Part shown: one piece after another, positions 34,928 to 44,018 of the stretch
Layout: each line of letters opens with the position of its first letter
Numbering within the stretch: position 1 is the first letter of the stretch
NCBI RefSeq assembly: GCF_003148765.1
Contig: NZ_QGGV01000012.1
Coordinates: 1 to 64,000, forward strand
Source of the DNA: Silicimonas algicola
GTDB lineage: Bacteria; Pseudomonadota; Alphaproteobacteria; Rhodobacterales; Rhodobacteraceae
Direction of reading: 5' to 3'
DNA: 64,000 bases
Translations under genes and position numbers: made by a program
Notes under the pieces: model-generated
The model's input: the letters and a program-made list of their open reading frames with translations, nothing else
What the model was told of the DNA's origin: nothing
Database searches by the model: none

Positions 34928-36517
34928 ATGAGCCAATTGCAGCAGGTGCGCCGTGCGCTGATTTCCGTATCCGACAAGACCGGACTTGTTCCCTTCGCCC
35001 GCGCCTTGGCTGAGCGGGGCGTCGATCTGGTCTCGACCGGAGGAACGGCGAAGGCGCTGCGCGAGGCGGGGCTGGAGGTGTCGGACGTGTCGGATCTGAC
35101 GGGTTTTCCCGAGATGATGGACGGCCGGGTCAAGACGCTGCATCCGGCGGTGCATGGGGGTCTTCTGGCATTGCGCGACGACGCGGGGCATGTCGCCTCG
35201 ATGGAGGCGCACGGGATCAAGGCGATCGACCTTCTGGTGGTGAACCTCTATCCCTTCGAGGCGACGGTGGCGGGCGGTGCGGACTACGACACCGCGATCG
35301 AGAACATCGACATCGGCGGGCCCGCCATGATCCGGGCCGCTGCGAAGAACCACGGCTTCGTCACCGTGGTCGTCGACGTCGAGGATTACGACGCGGTCCT
35401 CACAGAGATGGACGCCCACTCCGGCTCGACGAGCCATGCGTTCCGGCAGCGGCTGGCACAGGTCGCCTACGCGAGGACCGGGGCCTACGACGCCGCCGTC
35501 TCGACCTGGATGGCGGGGGCGATTGGCGAGACCCAGCCGCGCCGCCGCGTCTTTGCGGGCAGGCTCGCTCAGGGCCTGCGGTATGGCGAAAACCCGCATC
35601 AGGGGGCGGCGTTCTATACCGATGGCCTCGATGTGCCGGGCGTCGCCACGGCACGGCAACACCAGGGCAAGGAGCTGTCCTACAACAATATAAACGACAC
35701 CGATGCGGCCTTCCGGCTGGTGGCCGAGTTCGAGCCCGCGGACGGGCCGGCGGTGGCGATCATCAAGCACGCGAACCCCTGCGGGGTCGCGCGGGGGGCG
35801 ACCTTCGCGGAGGCGTTCGGGCGCGCGTTCGATTGCGACCGCACCTCTGCTTTCGGGGGGATCGTGGCGCTGAACGGAACGCTCGACGGCGATACGGCGC
35901 GCGCGATTTCCGAGATTTTCACCGAGGTCGTCATAGCTCCGGACGCGACCGACGAGGCGAAAGAGGTCTTCGCCGCGAAGAAGAACCTGCGCCTTCTGAC
36001 GACCGGCGGTCTGCCCGATCCGGCGGCGCGGCGGCTTGCGGTGCGGCAGGTCTCGGGCGGCTGGCTGGTGCAGGACGACGACGTGGGGCAGATCTCGGAG
36101 GATGATCTCAGGGTGGTGACGAAGCGCGCGCCGACCGACGATCAGGTGGCCGACATGCTTTTCGCCTGGCGCGTGGCGAAGCACGTCAAGTCGAACGCCA
36201 TCGTGTATGCAAAGCGTATGGCAACTGTCGGCATAGGGGCGGGCCAGATGAGCCGCGTCGACAGTTCGACCATCGCGGCCCTGAAGGCCGGACGGATGGC
36301 GGCGGAGCTGGGTCTGCCCGAGAGCCCCGCCGCCGGATCCGTGGTCGCCTCCGACGCCTTCTTCCCGTTCCCCGACGGCCTTCTCGCCGCGGCCGAGGCA
36401 GGGGCGACGGCGGTGATCCAACCCGGCGGATCCCTGCGCGACGATGCGGTGATCGAGGCGGCGGACGCCGCAGGCCTTGCAATGGTGTTCACCGGCATGA
36501 GACATTTCCGGCACTGA
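34928..36517 (+). CDS. purH: Bifunctional AICAR formyltransferase / IMP cyclohydrolase
   Basis: A 529-aa enzyme for the last two steps of purine synthesis. The IMP cyclohydrolase domain is residues 1-200 ([43 protein letters not shown]). The AICAR transformylase domain follows with [26 protein letters not shown] (catalytic Lys-His-Ala-Asn-Pro) and [20 protein letters not shown] 34928 gives [12 protein letters not shown], the family start. The stop shares bases with the lspA start (TGATG). In the KSNAIVYA block, KRM replaces the usual KD/E-G, and its codons carry a 25-base motif seen elsewhere in the window. Confidence 0.97.
   Translation: MSQLQQVRRALISVSDKTGLVPFARALAERGVDLVSTGGTAKALREAGLEVSDVSDLTGFPEMMDGRVKTLHPAVHGGLLALRDDAGHVASMEAHGIKAIDLLVVNLYPFEATVAGGADYDTAIENIDIGGPAMIRAAAKNHGFVTVVVDVEDYDAVLTEMDAHSGSTSHAFRQRLAQVAYARTGAYDAAVSTWMAGAIGETQPRRRVFAGRLAQGLRYGENPHQGAAFYTDGLDVPGVATARQHQGKELSYNNINDTDAAFRLVAEFEPADGPAVAIIKHANPCGVARGATFAEAFGRAFDCDRTSAFGGIVALNGTLDGDTARAISEIFTEVVIAPDATDEAKEVFAAKKNLRLLTTGGLPDPAARRLAVRQVSGGWLVQDDDVGQISEDDLRVVTKRAPTDDQVADMLFAWRVAKHVKSNAIVYAKRMATVGIGAGQMSRVDSSTIAALKAGRMAAELGLPESPAAGSVVASDAFFPFPDGLLAAAEAGATAVIQPGGSLRDDAVIEAADAAGLAMVFTGMRHFRH
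36209..36233 (+). repeat. 25-base near-identical copy of the 9891-9915 motif within purH
   Basis: Inside purH the bases GCAAAGCGTATGGCAACTGT plus CGGCA match 9891-9915 with one A/G difference. The codon choice here (GCA AAG CGT ATG GCA ACT) is less GC-rich than neighbouring codons. It may be chance or a short dispersed repeat. Confidence 0.4.
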
Positions 36518-37008
36518 TGCGTTCGCTGGCCCCCTTGACCGTGACGACGATCCTGATCGTCCTCGCCGACCAGATCTCGAAGCTGGCCGTCGTGCATGTC
36601 ATGGATCTCAAGTCGCTTGGCGTCATCATCGTGGCCGATCCCTTCCTGATCCTGCGCATGGCCTGGAACGAAGGCATCAACTTCGGCTTCCTGCCGTTCG
36701 CCGGAAAGTGGGTGCTGATCGGCCTCGCGGCTGCGATCTGCGCGTGGATCCTCGGCTGGATGATCCGCGACAGGCCAAGCCGCATCGTGCAGATCTCGGC
36801 GGGGCTGGTCGTGGGCGGCGCCATCGGCAACGTCATCGACCGGCTGCTCTACGGGGCTGTGGCGGACTTCCTGAACATGTCGTGCTGCGGGTTCGAGAAC
36901 CCCTGGTCGTTCAACGTCGCCGACATCGCGATCTTCCTTGGCGCCTTCGGACTGATCCTGTTCACGGGCGACAGCAAGAAAGACGTCCAGACGCCGCGCA
37001 ACGGCTGA
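36517..37008 (+). CDS. lspA: Signal peptidase II (lipoprotein)
   Basis: A 163-aa inner-membrane aspartic protease that cleaves prolipoprotein signal peptides after lipidation at the Cys. Four helices; the two catalytic Asp motifs are [13 protein letters not shown] and [14 protein letters not shown]; also [11 protein letters not shown]. It overlaps the purH stop by a TGATG. The following gene is itself a lipoprotein, which fits its role though the pairing is not specific. Confidence 0.95.
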   Translation: MRSLAPLTVTTILIVLADQISKLAVVHVMDLKSLGVIIVADPFLILRMAWNEGINFGFLPFAGKWVLIGLAAAICAWILGWMIRDRPSRIVQISAGLVVGGAIGNVIDRLLYGAVADFLNMSCCGFENPWSFNVADIAIFLGAFGLILFTGDSKKDVQTPRNG

Positions 37009-37096
37009 GACGGCGGCACGGGAGACGGTGGGACGAAAAGCGGTTTCAACCCGCGTCGCGCGACAGTAAGACTGTGAAAACACCGGCGAGGACGAC

Positions 37097-37612
37097 ATGG
37101 CGCGACGGCTTATCGCACTGGCACTTCTGATGGCTCTGCCGGCCTGCGCGGGCGATCCTCGGCTGATGAACATCTCGCAGCCGCGCCGGGACGGGCCCGA
37201 CGAATTTTCGGTCGCGCCGTCGAAGCCGCTGGAAATGCCTCAGACCTATGCCGCGCTGCCGCCGCCGACGCCGGGTGGGTCGAACCGTGTCGACCAGACG
37301 CCGATCGCCGACGCCACCATCGCGCTTGGCGGGCGGCCGGAGGTGCTGACGCGCGCATCGGGCGACGGGGCGCTTGTGTCCTACGCCGGGCGCTACGGCG
37401 TCGATCCTTCGATCCGGCCGCAGCTTGCCACGGCTGACGCCGCGTTCCGCGCCGACAACCAGGGCCGGCTTCTGGAGCGCGTGTTCAACGTCAACGTCTA
37501 CTACCGGGCCTACGAGGAAATGTCTCTCGACCAGCACCGCGAGCTGGAGCGGCTGCGCCGCGCCGGGATACGCACGCCCTCGGCCCCTCCACCGGCCGGC
37601 GCGGGCGGCTGA
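37097..37612 (+). CDS. DUF3035 lipoprotein (BamF-like)
   Basis: A 171-aa lipoprotein: signal peptide and lipobox [13 protein letters not shown], with Cys17 the acylation site. DUF3035 is found chiefly in Rhodobacterales, and members are sometimes annotated as the BAM-complex subunit BamF; I regard that as likely but unproven here. Conserved blocks: [19 protein letters not shown] and [15 protein letters not shown]. Low-complexity Pro/Ala-rich C-terminus ([11 protein letters not shown]). Outer membrane, facing the periplasm. Confidence 0.85.
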   Translation: MARRLIALALLMALPACAGDPRLMNISQPRRDGPDEFSVAPSKPLEMPQTYAALPPPTPGGSNRVDQTPIADATIALGGRPEVLTRASGDGALVSYAGRYGVDPSIRPQLATADAAFRADNQGRLLERVFNVNVYYRAYEEMSLDQHRELERLRRAGIRTPSAPPPAGAGG

Positions 37613-37691
37613 GGGTCATATCGCCGTGAGCCTGCTTGAAGGGCTGGGGCGAGGTCCCATGTTGGGGACATCGCAACGAAAGGGAGCGTTT

Positions 37692-39026
37692 ATGCGTCGC
37701 ATCGCTGGAGCCGTGCTGGCCGTCATATGGGCCGGGACGGCAGCCGTGGCCGAGCAGGGGGTCACGACCTTCACCCTGGACAACGGGCTGGAAGCCGTGG
37801 TGATCGAGGATCACCGAGCGCCGGTCGTGGTCCACATGGTCTGGTATCGCGTGGGATCCGCAGACGAGCCGATCGGCAAGTCGGGGATCGCGCACTTCCT
37901 GGAACACCTCATGTTCAAGGCGACGGACGAGCTTGAGTCGGGGGAGTTCAGCCAGACCGTCGCCGCCAATGGCGGCAGCGACAACGCCTTCACCTCCCTC
38001 GACTACACCGCCTATTTCCAGCGCATCGCTTCCGACCGTCTCGACCTCGTCATGGGGATGGAGGCGAGCCGGATGGATGGCCTCGCGCTGAAGGAAGAGG
38101 ACATCGCCACCGAGCGGGACGTCGTCATTGAGGAGCGCAACCAGCGCACCGACAACGACCCCGGCGCGCTGTTCAACGAACAGCTCATGGCGTCGCAGTT
38201 CCTGAACCACCCCTACGGCATACCGATCATCGGCTGGAAGCACGAGGCCCACACGCTTGACCTCGCCGACGCGCAGACCTTCTACGAAGCGCATTACGCG
38301 CCGAACAACGCGATCCTCGTGGTGGCGGGCGACGTCGATCCCGACGAGGTCCGCGCGCTGGCCGAAAAGCACTATGGTCCGATCCCCGCGAACCCGGCCA
38401 TCGGCGCGCGCGAGCGCGTCTCGGAGCCGCCGCAACTGGCGGCGCGGCGTCTCGATTACAGCGACCCGCGCCTTGGCAACGACTATGTCACGCGCAGCTA
38501 CCTTGCCCCCGAGCGCGATCCGGGAGACCAGAAGGAAGCCGCGGCACTCGCCATGCTGGCCGAGGTTCTGGGCGGCTCGCCCACGACGTCGGTGCTGGCG
38601 CGCAAGCTTCAGTTCGGCGATGCGAAGGCGGTTTATACCGGCGCCTGGTATCGCGGCGAGTCCTATGACGACACGACCTTCGGCCTGGTCATCGTGCCGG
38701 TCGAGGGCGTCTCGCTCGAGGAGGCGGAAACCGCGCTCGACAAGGCCGTGGCGGAGTTTCTGGAGGAAGGCGTCGACGAGGCCGAGCTCGAACGGATCAG
38801 GATGCAGGTCCGCGCGTCCGAGATCTATGCGCTCGATGACGTGTCGGCCATTGCCTATCGTTATGGCGGCGGCCTGACTTCGGGCCTGACGGTGGAGGAC
38901 ATAGACGCCTGGCCCGAGCTGTTGCAGGAGGTGACGGGCGAAGAGATCGTCGCTGCCGCGCGCCGTGTGTTCGACCGTCGTACCTCGGTGACCGGCCATG
39001 TCAGCGTTACGCGGGAGACCAACTGA
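37692..39026 (+). CDS. M16 family zinc peptidase, catalytic subunit
   Basis: A 444-aa insulinase-type peptidase with an N-terminal signal peptide (IAGAVLAVIWAGTAAVAEQ). The inverted zinc motif HFLEH (His68, Glu71, His72) and the downstream metal Glu near 148 (ATERDVVIEERNQR) are present, so it is active. Family members degrade leftover signal peptides or periplasmic peptides. The second M16 gene starts on its stop (TGATG), giving a pair that likely forms a clam-shell heterodimer. AAGGGAGCG precedes ATG 37692. Confidence 0.93.
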   Translation: MRRIAGAVLAVIWAGTAAVAEQGVTTFTLDNGLEAVVIEDHRAPVVVHMVWYRVGSADEPIGKSGIAHFLEHLMFKATDELESGEFSQTVAANGGSDNAFTSLDYTAYFQRIASDRLDLVMGMEASRMDGLALKEEDIATERDVVIEERNQRTDNDPGALFNEQLMASQFLNHPYGIPIIGWKHEAHTLDLADAQTFYEAHYAPNNAILVVAGDVDPDEVRALAEKHYGPIPANPAIGARERVSEPPQLAARRLDYSDPRLGNDYVTRSYLAPERDPGDQKEAAALAMLAEVLGGSPTTSVLARKLQFGDAKAVYTGAWYRGESYDDTTFGLVIVPVEGVSLEEAETALDKAVAEFLEEGVDEAELERIRMQVRASEIYALDDVSAIAYRYGGGLTSGLTVEDIDAWPELLQEVTGEEIVAAARRVFDRRTSVTGHVSVTRETN

Positions 39027-40339
39027 TGATCCGTTTTGCCATGGCGGCCCTTTTGACCGCCGTCTTCGCCGCGCCGCTTCACGCCGCCATCGACATCCAG
39101 GAGGTGACTTCTCCCGGAGGTATCGAGGCCTGGCTGGTCGAGGATCATTCCATCCCCTTCGCCGCCATCGAAATCCGGTTCCAGGGCGGCGGCTCGCTTG
39201 ATCGCGAGGGCAAGCGCGGAGCCGTCAACCTGATGACCGGCCTGCTCGAGGAAGGTGCCGGGGAGATGGATGCGCAGGCCTTTGCCGCCGCGCGGGACGC
39301 GCTGGCCGCAAGCTTCGGCTTCGACTCTCATCTCGACGCCGTGTCCGTGTCCGCGCGATTCCTGACCGAGAACCGCGACGAGGCGATGGCGCTTCTGCGC
39401 GAGGCGCTGGTCAATCCGCGCTTCGACCAGGAGGCGGTCGATCGGGTGCGTGGCCAGGTCCTGTCGGGTCTTCGCAGCGAAGCCACCGATCCCAACACGA
39501 TGGCGTCGCGGGCGTTCTACGAGATGGCCTTCGGCACGCACCCCTATGGCTCGGACATGCGGGGGACGCTGGAAAGCGTCGCAGCGCTGACGCGGGACGA
39601 CGTGGTGAACGCCTATCAGGACGCCCTGGCGCGTGACCGGCTTTACGTCGGCGCGACGGGCGACATCACGGCCGAGGAACTGGGCGTCCTGCTGGACGAG
39701 CTTCTGGGCGATCTGCCGGAAACGGGAGCGCCGCTTCCCGATCCGGCCGAGGTTTCGGTCACGGGCGGGGTTACCGTGATCCCGTTCGAGACGCCGCAGT
39801 CCGTGGTGTTCTTCGGCGACGCGGGCATTCCGCGGGATGACCCGGATTTCTTCGCAGCCTTCGTGGCGGATGCCATCCTTGGTGGATCGGGCCGTCAGTC
39901 GCGTCTGTCGACCGAGGTGCGCGAGAAGCGCGGGCTGACCTATGGCGTCGGCACGGCGCTGGTGAATTTCGACCTCTCCGACATGCTTCTGGGTCAGTTC
40001 GCCTCGGCGAACGACCGCGTGGGCCAGGCCATCGGCATCGTCCGCGACGAATGGGCCAAGATCGCCGAAGAGGGCGTGACGGATGCCGAGTTGGAGGAGG
40101 CCAAGACTTACCTTACGGGCGCCTATCCGCTTCGGTTCGACGGCAACGGAACCATCGCACGGATCCTCGTCGGCATGCAGATGGACGGTCTGACGCCGGC
40201 CTATGTGACCGAGCGGAACGACAAGGTGAATGCGGTCACGGCCGAGGATATCCGCCGCGTCGCGCAGCGCCTCTACCGGCCCGATAACCTGCGCTTCGTC
40301 GTCGTCGGCCAGCCCGAAGGCGTCGAGAGCGTCAACTAG
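39026..40339 (+). CDS. M16 family peptidase, non-catalytic partner
   Basis: A 437-aa M16 homologue with a signal peptide (FAMAALLTAVFAAPLHAA) but no HxxEH motif: the equivalent position reads VNLMTGLLEEGAGEMD. It keeps the conserved C-terminal Arg/Tyr motif SRLSTEVREKRGLTYGVGTA used to bind substrate. Together with the gene 37692-39026 it fits the paired type in which one chain has the zinc and the other supplies the R/Y pair. Periplasmic. Coupled by TGATG. Confidence 0.93.
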   Translation: MIRFAMAALLTAVFAAPLHAAIDIQEVTSPGGIEAWLVEDHSIPFAAIEIRFQGGGSLDREGKRGAVNLMTGLLEEGAGEMDAQAFAAARDALAASFGFDSHLDAVSVSARFLTENRDEAMALLREALVNPRFDQEAVDRVRGQVLSGLRSEATDPNTMASRAFYEMAFGTHPYGSDMRGTLESVAALTRDDVVNAYQDALARDRLYVGATGDITAEELGVLLDELLGDLPETGAPLPDPAEVSVTGGVTVIPFETPQSVVFFGDAGIPRDDPDFFAAFVADAILGGSGRQSRLSTEVREKRGLTYGVGTALVNFDLSDMLLGQFASANDRVGQAIGIVRDEWAKIAEEGVTDAELEEAKTYLTGAYPLRFDGNGTIARILVGMQMDGLTPAYVTERNDKVNAVTAEDIRRVAQRLYRPDNLRFVVVGQPEGVESVN

Positions 40340-40360
40340 ACTGAACGGGAGAAGACCATC

Positions 40361-41266
40361 ATGCGCATCGTGTTCACCGGGGGCGCCGGCAAGGCCGGCC
40401 GCCATGTCGTGCCCTACCTCGTCGGCAAGGGGCACCAGGTCCTGAACCTGGACAAGGTGCCGCTTCTGGCGCCGGGGGTCGACAACATCCTGACCGACAT
40501 TACGGACGCGGGGCAGGTGAAGGACGTGATGCAGAGCTACGCCAACCTGGGCGAGCTCGACGAGGCGAATGGCGGGCCCAAACCCTTCGACGCCGTCGTC
40601 CACTTCGCCGCCGTTCCGCGCATCCTCATCGCGCCCGACAGCGAATGCTATCGCGTCAACGTCATGGGCACCTACAACGTCATCGACGCGGCGCTGAAGG
40701 CAGGCATCCGCAAGGTGATCTTCGCCTCGTCCGAGACGACCTATGGCGTCTGCTTCCACGACGGTGAGGTGACCCCCGAATACCTGCCGGTGGACGAAGA
40801 GCATCCGACCGTCCCGCAGGACAGCTATGCCATGTCCAAGGTGGTCAACGAGGTGACGGCGCGCAGCTTCCAGGCGCGCACCGGCGCCGACATCTATGGC
40901 CTGCGCATCAACAACGTGATCGAGCCGCAGGAATACCGCTCGATGTTCCCGGAGTTCATCACCCAGCCCGAAAAGCGGCGCCGCAACATCTTCGCCTACA
41001 TCGACGCCCGCGACCTGGGCGAGATGGTGGATCGCTGCCTGAAGACCGATGGTCTTGGCTACGAGGTCTTCAACGTTTCGAACGACGACCACTCGGTCGC
41101 CGCATCGACGAAGGAGCTGGTCGACCGCTTTTACAAGGGTGTGCCGGTCAAGAAGGACATGGGCGAGTTCGAGACGTTCTATTCGAACGACAAGGCGAAG
41201 AAGCTGCTCGGCTACAAACCGCAGCACTCCTGGCGCATGTACCTCGACGATCCGACCCGGGCGTGA
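40361..41266 (+). CDS. NAD-dependent epimerase/dehydratase family protein
   Basis: A 301-aa extended SDR. GxxGxxG-type dinucleotide motif FTGGAGKAGRHVVPYL, the NAD adenine Asp (LNLDKVPLL), Ser of SSETTYGVCF, and YAMSK with the catalytic Tyr and Lys. It probably acts on a nucleotide sugar or sugar acid, but the ligand is not specified by the sequence. Stop-to-start distance from the M16 pair is 21 bp, so it may be expressed with them without sharing a function. Cytosolic. Confidence 0.88.
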   Translation: MRIVFTGGAGKAGRHVVPYLVGKGHQVLNLDKVPLLAPGVDNILTDITDAGQVKDVMQSYANLGELDEANGGPKPFDAVVHFAAVPRILIAPDSECYRVNVMGTYNVIDAALKAGIRKVIFASSETTYGVCFHDGEVTPEYLPVDEEHPTVPQDSYAMSKVVNEVTARSFQARTGADIYGLRINNVIEPQEYRSMFPEFITQPEKRRRNIFAYIDARDLGEMVDRCLKTDGLGYEVFNVSNDDHSVAASTKELVDRFYKGVPVKKDMGEFETFYSNDKAKKLLGYKPQHSWRMYLDDPTRA

Positions 41267-41362
41267 CTCTGTCCGTTTCGCGATAGTTTCTGGCGCATGC
41301 GCGCGCGCAGGCCACGTCCGGAAATGGCAGGGTCGCTCCGAGACAGACGGAGGACCTTTCAT

Positions 41363-41662
41363 GTGATCGCCATTCTTGATTTCGACGTTGGCCCGGACGA
41401 CGGCGGTGTCGCTCTGAATCAGTTGCTGACGGAAGCGCCCGACGTGAGAGCGATGAAAGGCAACATCGCCTTTCGGCCCTATGCCGATCCCTTGATCGGC
41501 ACGCGGGTCACCTTGGTCCACGAGTGGGAAAGCAGGGAAGATTTCGCCGCCTACCTCGCCAGTCCCGCCTTCCTGCGGTCGGGCGAAAAACTGCGCCCCT
41601 TGATGGCCGCCCCGCCGGTAAGCCGCAGATTCGAGGCGCAGCTTATTGAAACGCTGGCCTGA
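41363..41662 (+). CDS. ABM/dimeric alpha-beta-barrel domain protein
   Basis: A 99-aa protein (GTG start, VIAILDFDVGPDDGGVALNQ) with the ferredoxin-like pattern of antibiotic-biosynthesis-monooxygenase folds: MKGNIAFRPYADPL, LIGTRVTLVHEWESREDF, and YLASPAFLRSG. Activity unknown; many members are small quinone or haem-related monooxygenases or simply ligand-binding folds. GGAGG precedes the GTG by 9 bp. The neighbouring split AraC regulator (17 bp downstream) may control it, an inference from proximity. Confidence 0.8.
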   Translation: MIAILDFDVGPDDGGVALNQLLTEAPDVRAMKGNIAFRPYADPLIGTRVTLVHEWESREDFAAYLASPAFLRSGEKLRPLMAAPPVSRRFEAQLIETLA

Positions 41663-41679
41663 CAGGTTAGCGTTCCTTC

Positions 41680-42096
41680 ATGTCGAAAGAGGATGCCTTC
41701 GTCGTTTCGCGCGACATGCCCGCGCGCCGGGCGCAGGCGTTTTGCGTTCCCTATCACTACCTCGTCTATGCCGAGGTGGGGACGCTCACGCTTGAAGCCG
41801 ACGGTCAGCGCTGGACCCTGCCGCCCGCCCGCGCGGGCCTAGTCGCGGCGGAGCACGAAGTCATGATCTCGCTCGCGCGTCCGGTTCGGGTCTGTTCCGC
41901 GCTGATCCGGCCCTTGCTTATGCCCGGACCCGTCCTGCCGCTTTCCGTCTTTGCCATGTCACCCCTTGCGCGGCAGCTTCTGTTTGCGCTTCGGGGCGTG
42001 GGTGAAGAGACACCTCTGGATGATTATACAGCCAGTCTGGTTCAGGCACTGGCGCTTGAAGCGCTGCGTCTCGCACGGCTCCGACCCGCGCCGTGA
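41680..42096 (+). CDS. AraC-type regulator, N-terminal ligand-binding half
   Basis: A 138-aa cupin-like sensor domain: FCVPYHYLVYAEVGTLTLEA, then WTLPPARAGLVAAEHEVMI, followed by helices near the C-terminus (SLVQALALEALRLARLRPAP). It has no DNA-binding part. The matching AraC HTH begins in the ORF at 42096. Stop and next start form TGATG, so the pair may be two coupled polypeptides or one gene broken by a single-base change (see findings). Together they would equal a normal AraC regulator of about 250 aa. Confidence 0.75.
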   Translation: MSKEDAFVVSRDMPARRAQAFCVPYHYLVYAEVGTLTLEADGQRWTLPPARAGLVAAEHEVMISLARPVRVCSALIRPLLMPGPVLPLSVFAMSPLARQLLFALRGVGEETPLDDYTASLVQALALEALRLARLRPAP

Positions 42097-42440
42097 TGCC
42101 CGTGCCCCGGGATCCACGGCTTCGCAAAGCGCTCGACCTGACCGAGGCCCGACTGGATCAGCCGCTGAGACTGCGTGAGCTGGCGCGCGAAGTCGCGCTT
42201 TCGGAGCGGAGCTTGGCGCGAAAGCTGATGAACGAGATCGGCATGAACTGGACTGAAGCTCAGCGGCGGCTGCGAATGATACGCGCTGTGGAGTTATTGG
42301 CAGAGACCCGGGAGCCGGTCACAAGCATCGCGCTCGCGGTGGGTTACGGCTCGCCCTCGGCGTTCGGCGCGGCGTTCCGCGATTTCGCCGGACAAAGCCC
42401 CTCCGAATTTCGGGCGGACGGCTCCATCGCCTGGCCTTGA
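42096..42440 (+). CDS. AraC-type regulator, C-terminal DNA-binding half
   Basis: A 114-aa HTH_18/AraC DNA-binding domain starting MPVPRDPRLRKALDLTEARL, with two helix-turn-helices: LRLRELAREVALSERSLARK and VTSIALAVGYGSPSAFGAAF, plus the AraC signature FRDFAGQSPSEFR. Start ATG 42096 (a GTG at 42093 is also in frame). The reading frame is shifted by -1 relative to the sensor ORF. If made alone it would bind DNA without ligand control. Confidence 0.78.
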   Translation: MPVPRDPRLRKALDLTEARLDQPLRLRELAREVALSERSLARKLMNEIGMNWTEAQRRLRMIRAVELLAETREPVTSIALAVGYGSPSAFGAAFRDFAGQSPSEFRADGSIAWP

Positions 42441-42500
42441 TCCCGGTCAGGATAGGCAGCGGCACGAGGCTATCTTCTGCGAATGAGGAGGTAAGCCCCC

Positions 42501-42785
42501 ATGAAACATATCGTTGTCGCAACCGACATGTCCGAACGATCCGACCGCGCACTTGCCCGTGCTCTGAGCCTTGCACGCGAGACGGGCGCCAGATGCACAG
42601 TGACGTCGGTCGTCGAGGATGCGCTGCCGGAAGATCTTGCGAACCAGCTTTGCGAGTCAACGCATGCACGACAGTTTCTGGCTATCGGCGCTCACGCGCG
42701 CTCGACGCCCTCGTTCCACAAGCTCGGACGCTATACGGCGGACCTCATCCGAAATCCTCCGGTGGACCTGCTTGTCGCAAGATGA
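42501..42785 (+). CDS. Universal stress protein, shortened
   Basis: A 94-aa UspA-fold protein. The opening KHIVVATDMSERSDRALARA is a typical Usp N-terminus; the end reads TADLIRNPPVDLLVAR, the usual last strand. Normal single-domain Usp proteins are about 140 aa, and the middle with the usual ATP loop (G-x2-G-x9-G-S/T) is missing or reduced to LAIGAHARSTPSF. GAGGAGGTAAG gives a strong Shine-Dalgarno, so the short form is probably translated. It may be a recent internal deletion. Confidence 0.72.
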   Translation: MKHIVVATDMSERSDRALARALSLARETGARCTVTSVVEDALPEDLANQLCESTHARQFLAIGAHARSTPSFHKLGRYTADLIRNPPVDLLVAR

Positions 42786-42810
42786 GAGGTGCGAACAGGG
42801 TTACGACCAA

Positions 42811-42842
42811 AGAAAAACCGCGCCCGTCCAGGCGCGGTTTCA
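42811..42842 (-). terminator. Intrinsic terminator of carD
   Basis: AAACCGCGCC and GGCGCGGTTT form a perfect 10-bp stem with a 6-nt loop (42816-42841). On the minus strand it is followed by TTTTTCTTTGG, a proper U-tract, 22 bp past the carD stop. The plus strand lacks a comparable tract, so it serves carD mainly and may also stop the Usp transcript. Confidence 0.88.
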
Positions 42843-42862
42843 CTTGGCCGTAAGCCATCGGA

Positions 42863-43375
42863 TCAGGCGGCGGCGCGGCCCACCAGGACTTCGCCGACCT
42901 GCCGCTGCGCGGCGATCTCGTCCGAGCCGCCGACGGCCGCGATCTCACGCGTGAGGCGTTCGAGCGCGGCTTCATAGAGCTGACGTTCGGAATAGCTCTG
43001 CTCGCGCTGGTCGTCGGCGCGGTGCAGGTCGCGCACCACTTCGGCGATGGCAATGAGGTCGCCCGAGTTGATCTTCTGTTCGTATTCCTGCGCGCGGCGC
43101 GACCACATGGCCTTCTTGACCCGGGCCTTGCCCTTGAGCGTCGTCATCGCCTTCGTGACGATGTCGGGGGACGACAGGGTGCGCATCCCCACGTCGGCCG
43201 CCTTGTTGGTCGGAACGCGAAGCGTCATCTTGTCCTTCTCGAACGAGATCACGAACAGTTCCAGCCGGATGCCGGCGATCTCCTGCTCCTCGATCGAGAC
43301 GATCTGGCCAACTCCATGAGCCGGATACACCACATAGTCGTTTGGTCTAAATTCCATTTTCCTGGCTTTCGTCAT
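42863..43375 (-). CDS. carD: CarD-family transcription factor
   Basis: A 170-aa RNA-polymerase-binding factor. The N-terminal Tudor-like RID domain reads FRPNDYVVYPAHGVGQIVSI through the conserved YVVYPAHGVG, followed by IRLELFVISFEKDKMTLRVP; the helical DNA-binding C-domain includes AMWSRRAQEYEQKINSGDL and VVRDLHRAD. CarD stabilises open promoter complexes and controls rRNA and other housekeeping promoters. Own promoter candidate and terminator show a monocistronic gene. Start ATG 43375 (MTKARKMEFRP); a second ATG seven codons later is possible. Confidence 0.95.
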   Translation of the reverse strand: MTKARKMEFRPNDYVVYPAHGVGQIVSIEEQEIAGIRLELFVISFEKDKMTLRVPTNKAADVGMRTLSSPDIVTKAMTTLKGKARVKKAMWSRRAQEYEQKINSGDLIAIAEVVRDLHRADDQREQSYSERQLYEAALERLTREIAAVGGSDEIAAQRQVGEVLVGRAAA

Positions 43376-43510
43376 TCAGCCTTTTCCTTCTCAGCCCCCG
43401 GCAGGAGGCGACAGAAACACGCCGGGAACACACACATCTTCCCGCCGCCCTGTTGCTGTCGCCGAACGTCTTCAAGAACAACAATCCGGGTCTCCGGCCT
43501 ATGTGACAGA

Positions 43511-43539
43511 AATATAGCAAAAAAATCGGGTGATTCCAA
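43511..43539 (-). promoter_or_regulatory. Putative carD promoter
   Basis: Reading leftward, TTGGAA (43539-43534), a 17-bp spacer with a run of T, and TATATT (43516-43511). The predicted transcript would carry an approximately 130-nt leader before carD. Best -10 match in the window. Confidence 0.65.
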
Positions 43540-43634
43540 GTCACGCCTTGGACAGGGCGCAGGAACGCCAGCGATTCAAGGAAAAACGCCCGGCGAATGA
43601 CGTGACGTCAATGCGGCAGGGACTGTGCGAATCG

Positions 43635-43970
43635 TCAGCCGCCCTCGCCGGCCTGCTCCGAAAAGAGGTCCATCTTGCCGGTCTTGCCGTCCATCTCCTC
43701 GGCTCCCGGAAGCGGGTCCTTCTTGGTGATGATGACGGGCCAGGCCTCGGAGTACTTGCGATTGAACTCGACCCACTTCTCCATGTCCGGCTCGGTGTCG
43801 GGCTTGATCGCGTCGGCGGGGCACTCGGGTTCGCAGACGCCGCAGTCGATGCACTCGTCGGGGTGGATCACCAGCATGTTCTCGCCCTCGTAGAAGCAGT
43901 CGACAGGACATACCTCGACGCAGTCGGTGTATTTGCAGGCGATGCAGTTGTCGGTGACGACGTAGGTCAT
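43635..43970 (-). CDS. fdxA: 7Fe ferredoxin FdxA
   Basis: A 111-aa ferredoxin with 3Fe-4S and 4Fe-4S clusters. First cluster region [20 protein letters not shown] (Cys9, 12, 17, 21, 25) and second [16 protein letters not shown] (Cys40, 43, 46, 50). The long C-terminal extension with [17 protein letters not shown] is family-typical. Cytosolic electron carrier of unspecified partners. A neighbour of carD and the S4 protein in many alphaproteobacteria. Between it and carD, an inverted repeat TGACGT-G-ACGTCA (43598-43610) follows its stop, of unknown use. Confidence 0.95.
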   Translation of the reverse strand: MTYVVTDNCIACKYTDCVEVCPVDCFYEGENMLVIHPDECIDCGVCEPECPADAIKPDTEPDMEKWVEFNRKYSEAWPVIITKKDPLPGAEEMDGKTGKMDLFSEQAGEGG

Positions 43971-44018
43971 GGGTCTCTCGGCTTCCGTGTCCCGGCTGAG
44001 GTAACGCGCGCGGCGGCG

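Noticed and set aside
38861-41521. An 886-aa open frame on the minus strand
   Set aside because: Complementary to two M16 peptidases and the epimerase, all of which have strong family motifs on the plus strand.
43598-43610. Perfect inverted repeat TGACGT-G-ACGTCA between fdxA and carD as an operator
   Set aside because: It lies downstream of fdxA and upstream of the carD promoter without a known matching regulator; kept only as a remark under fdxA.
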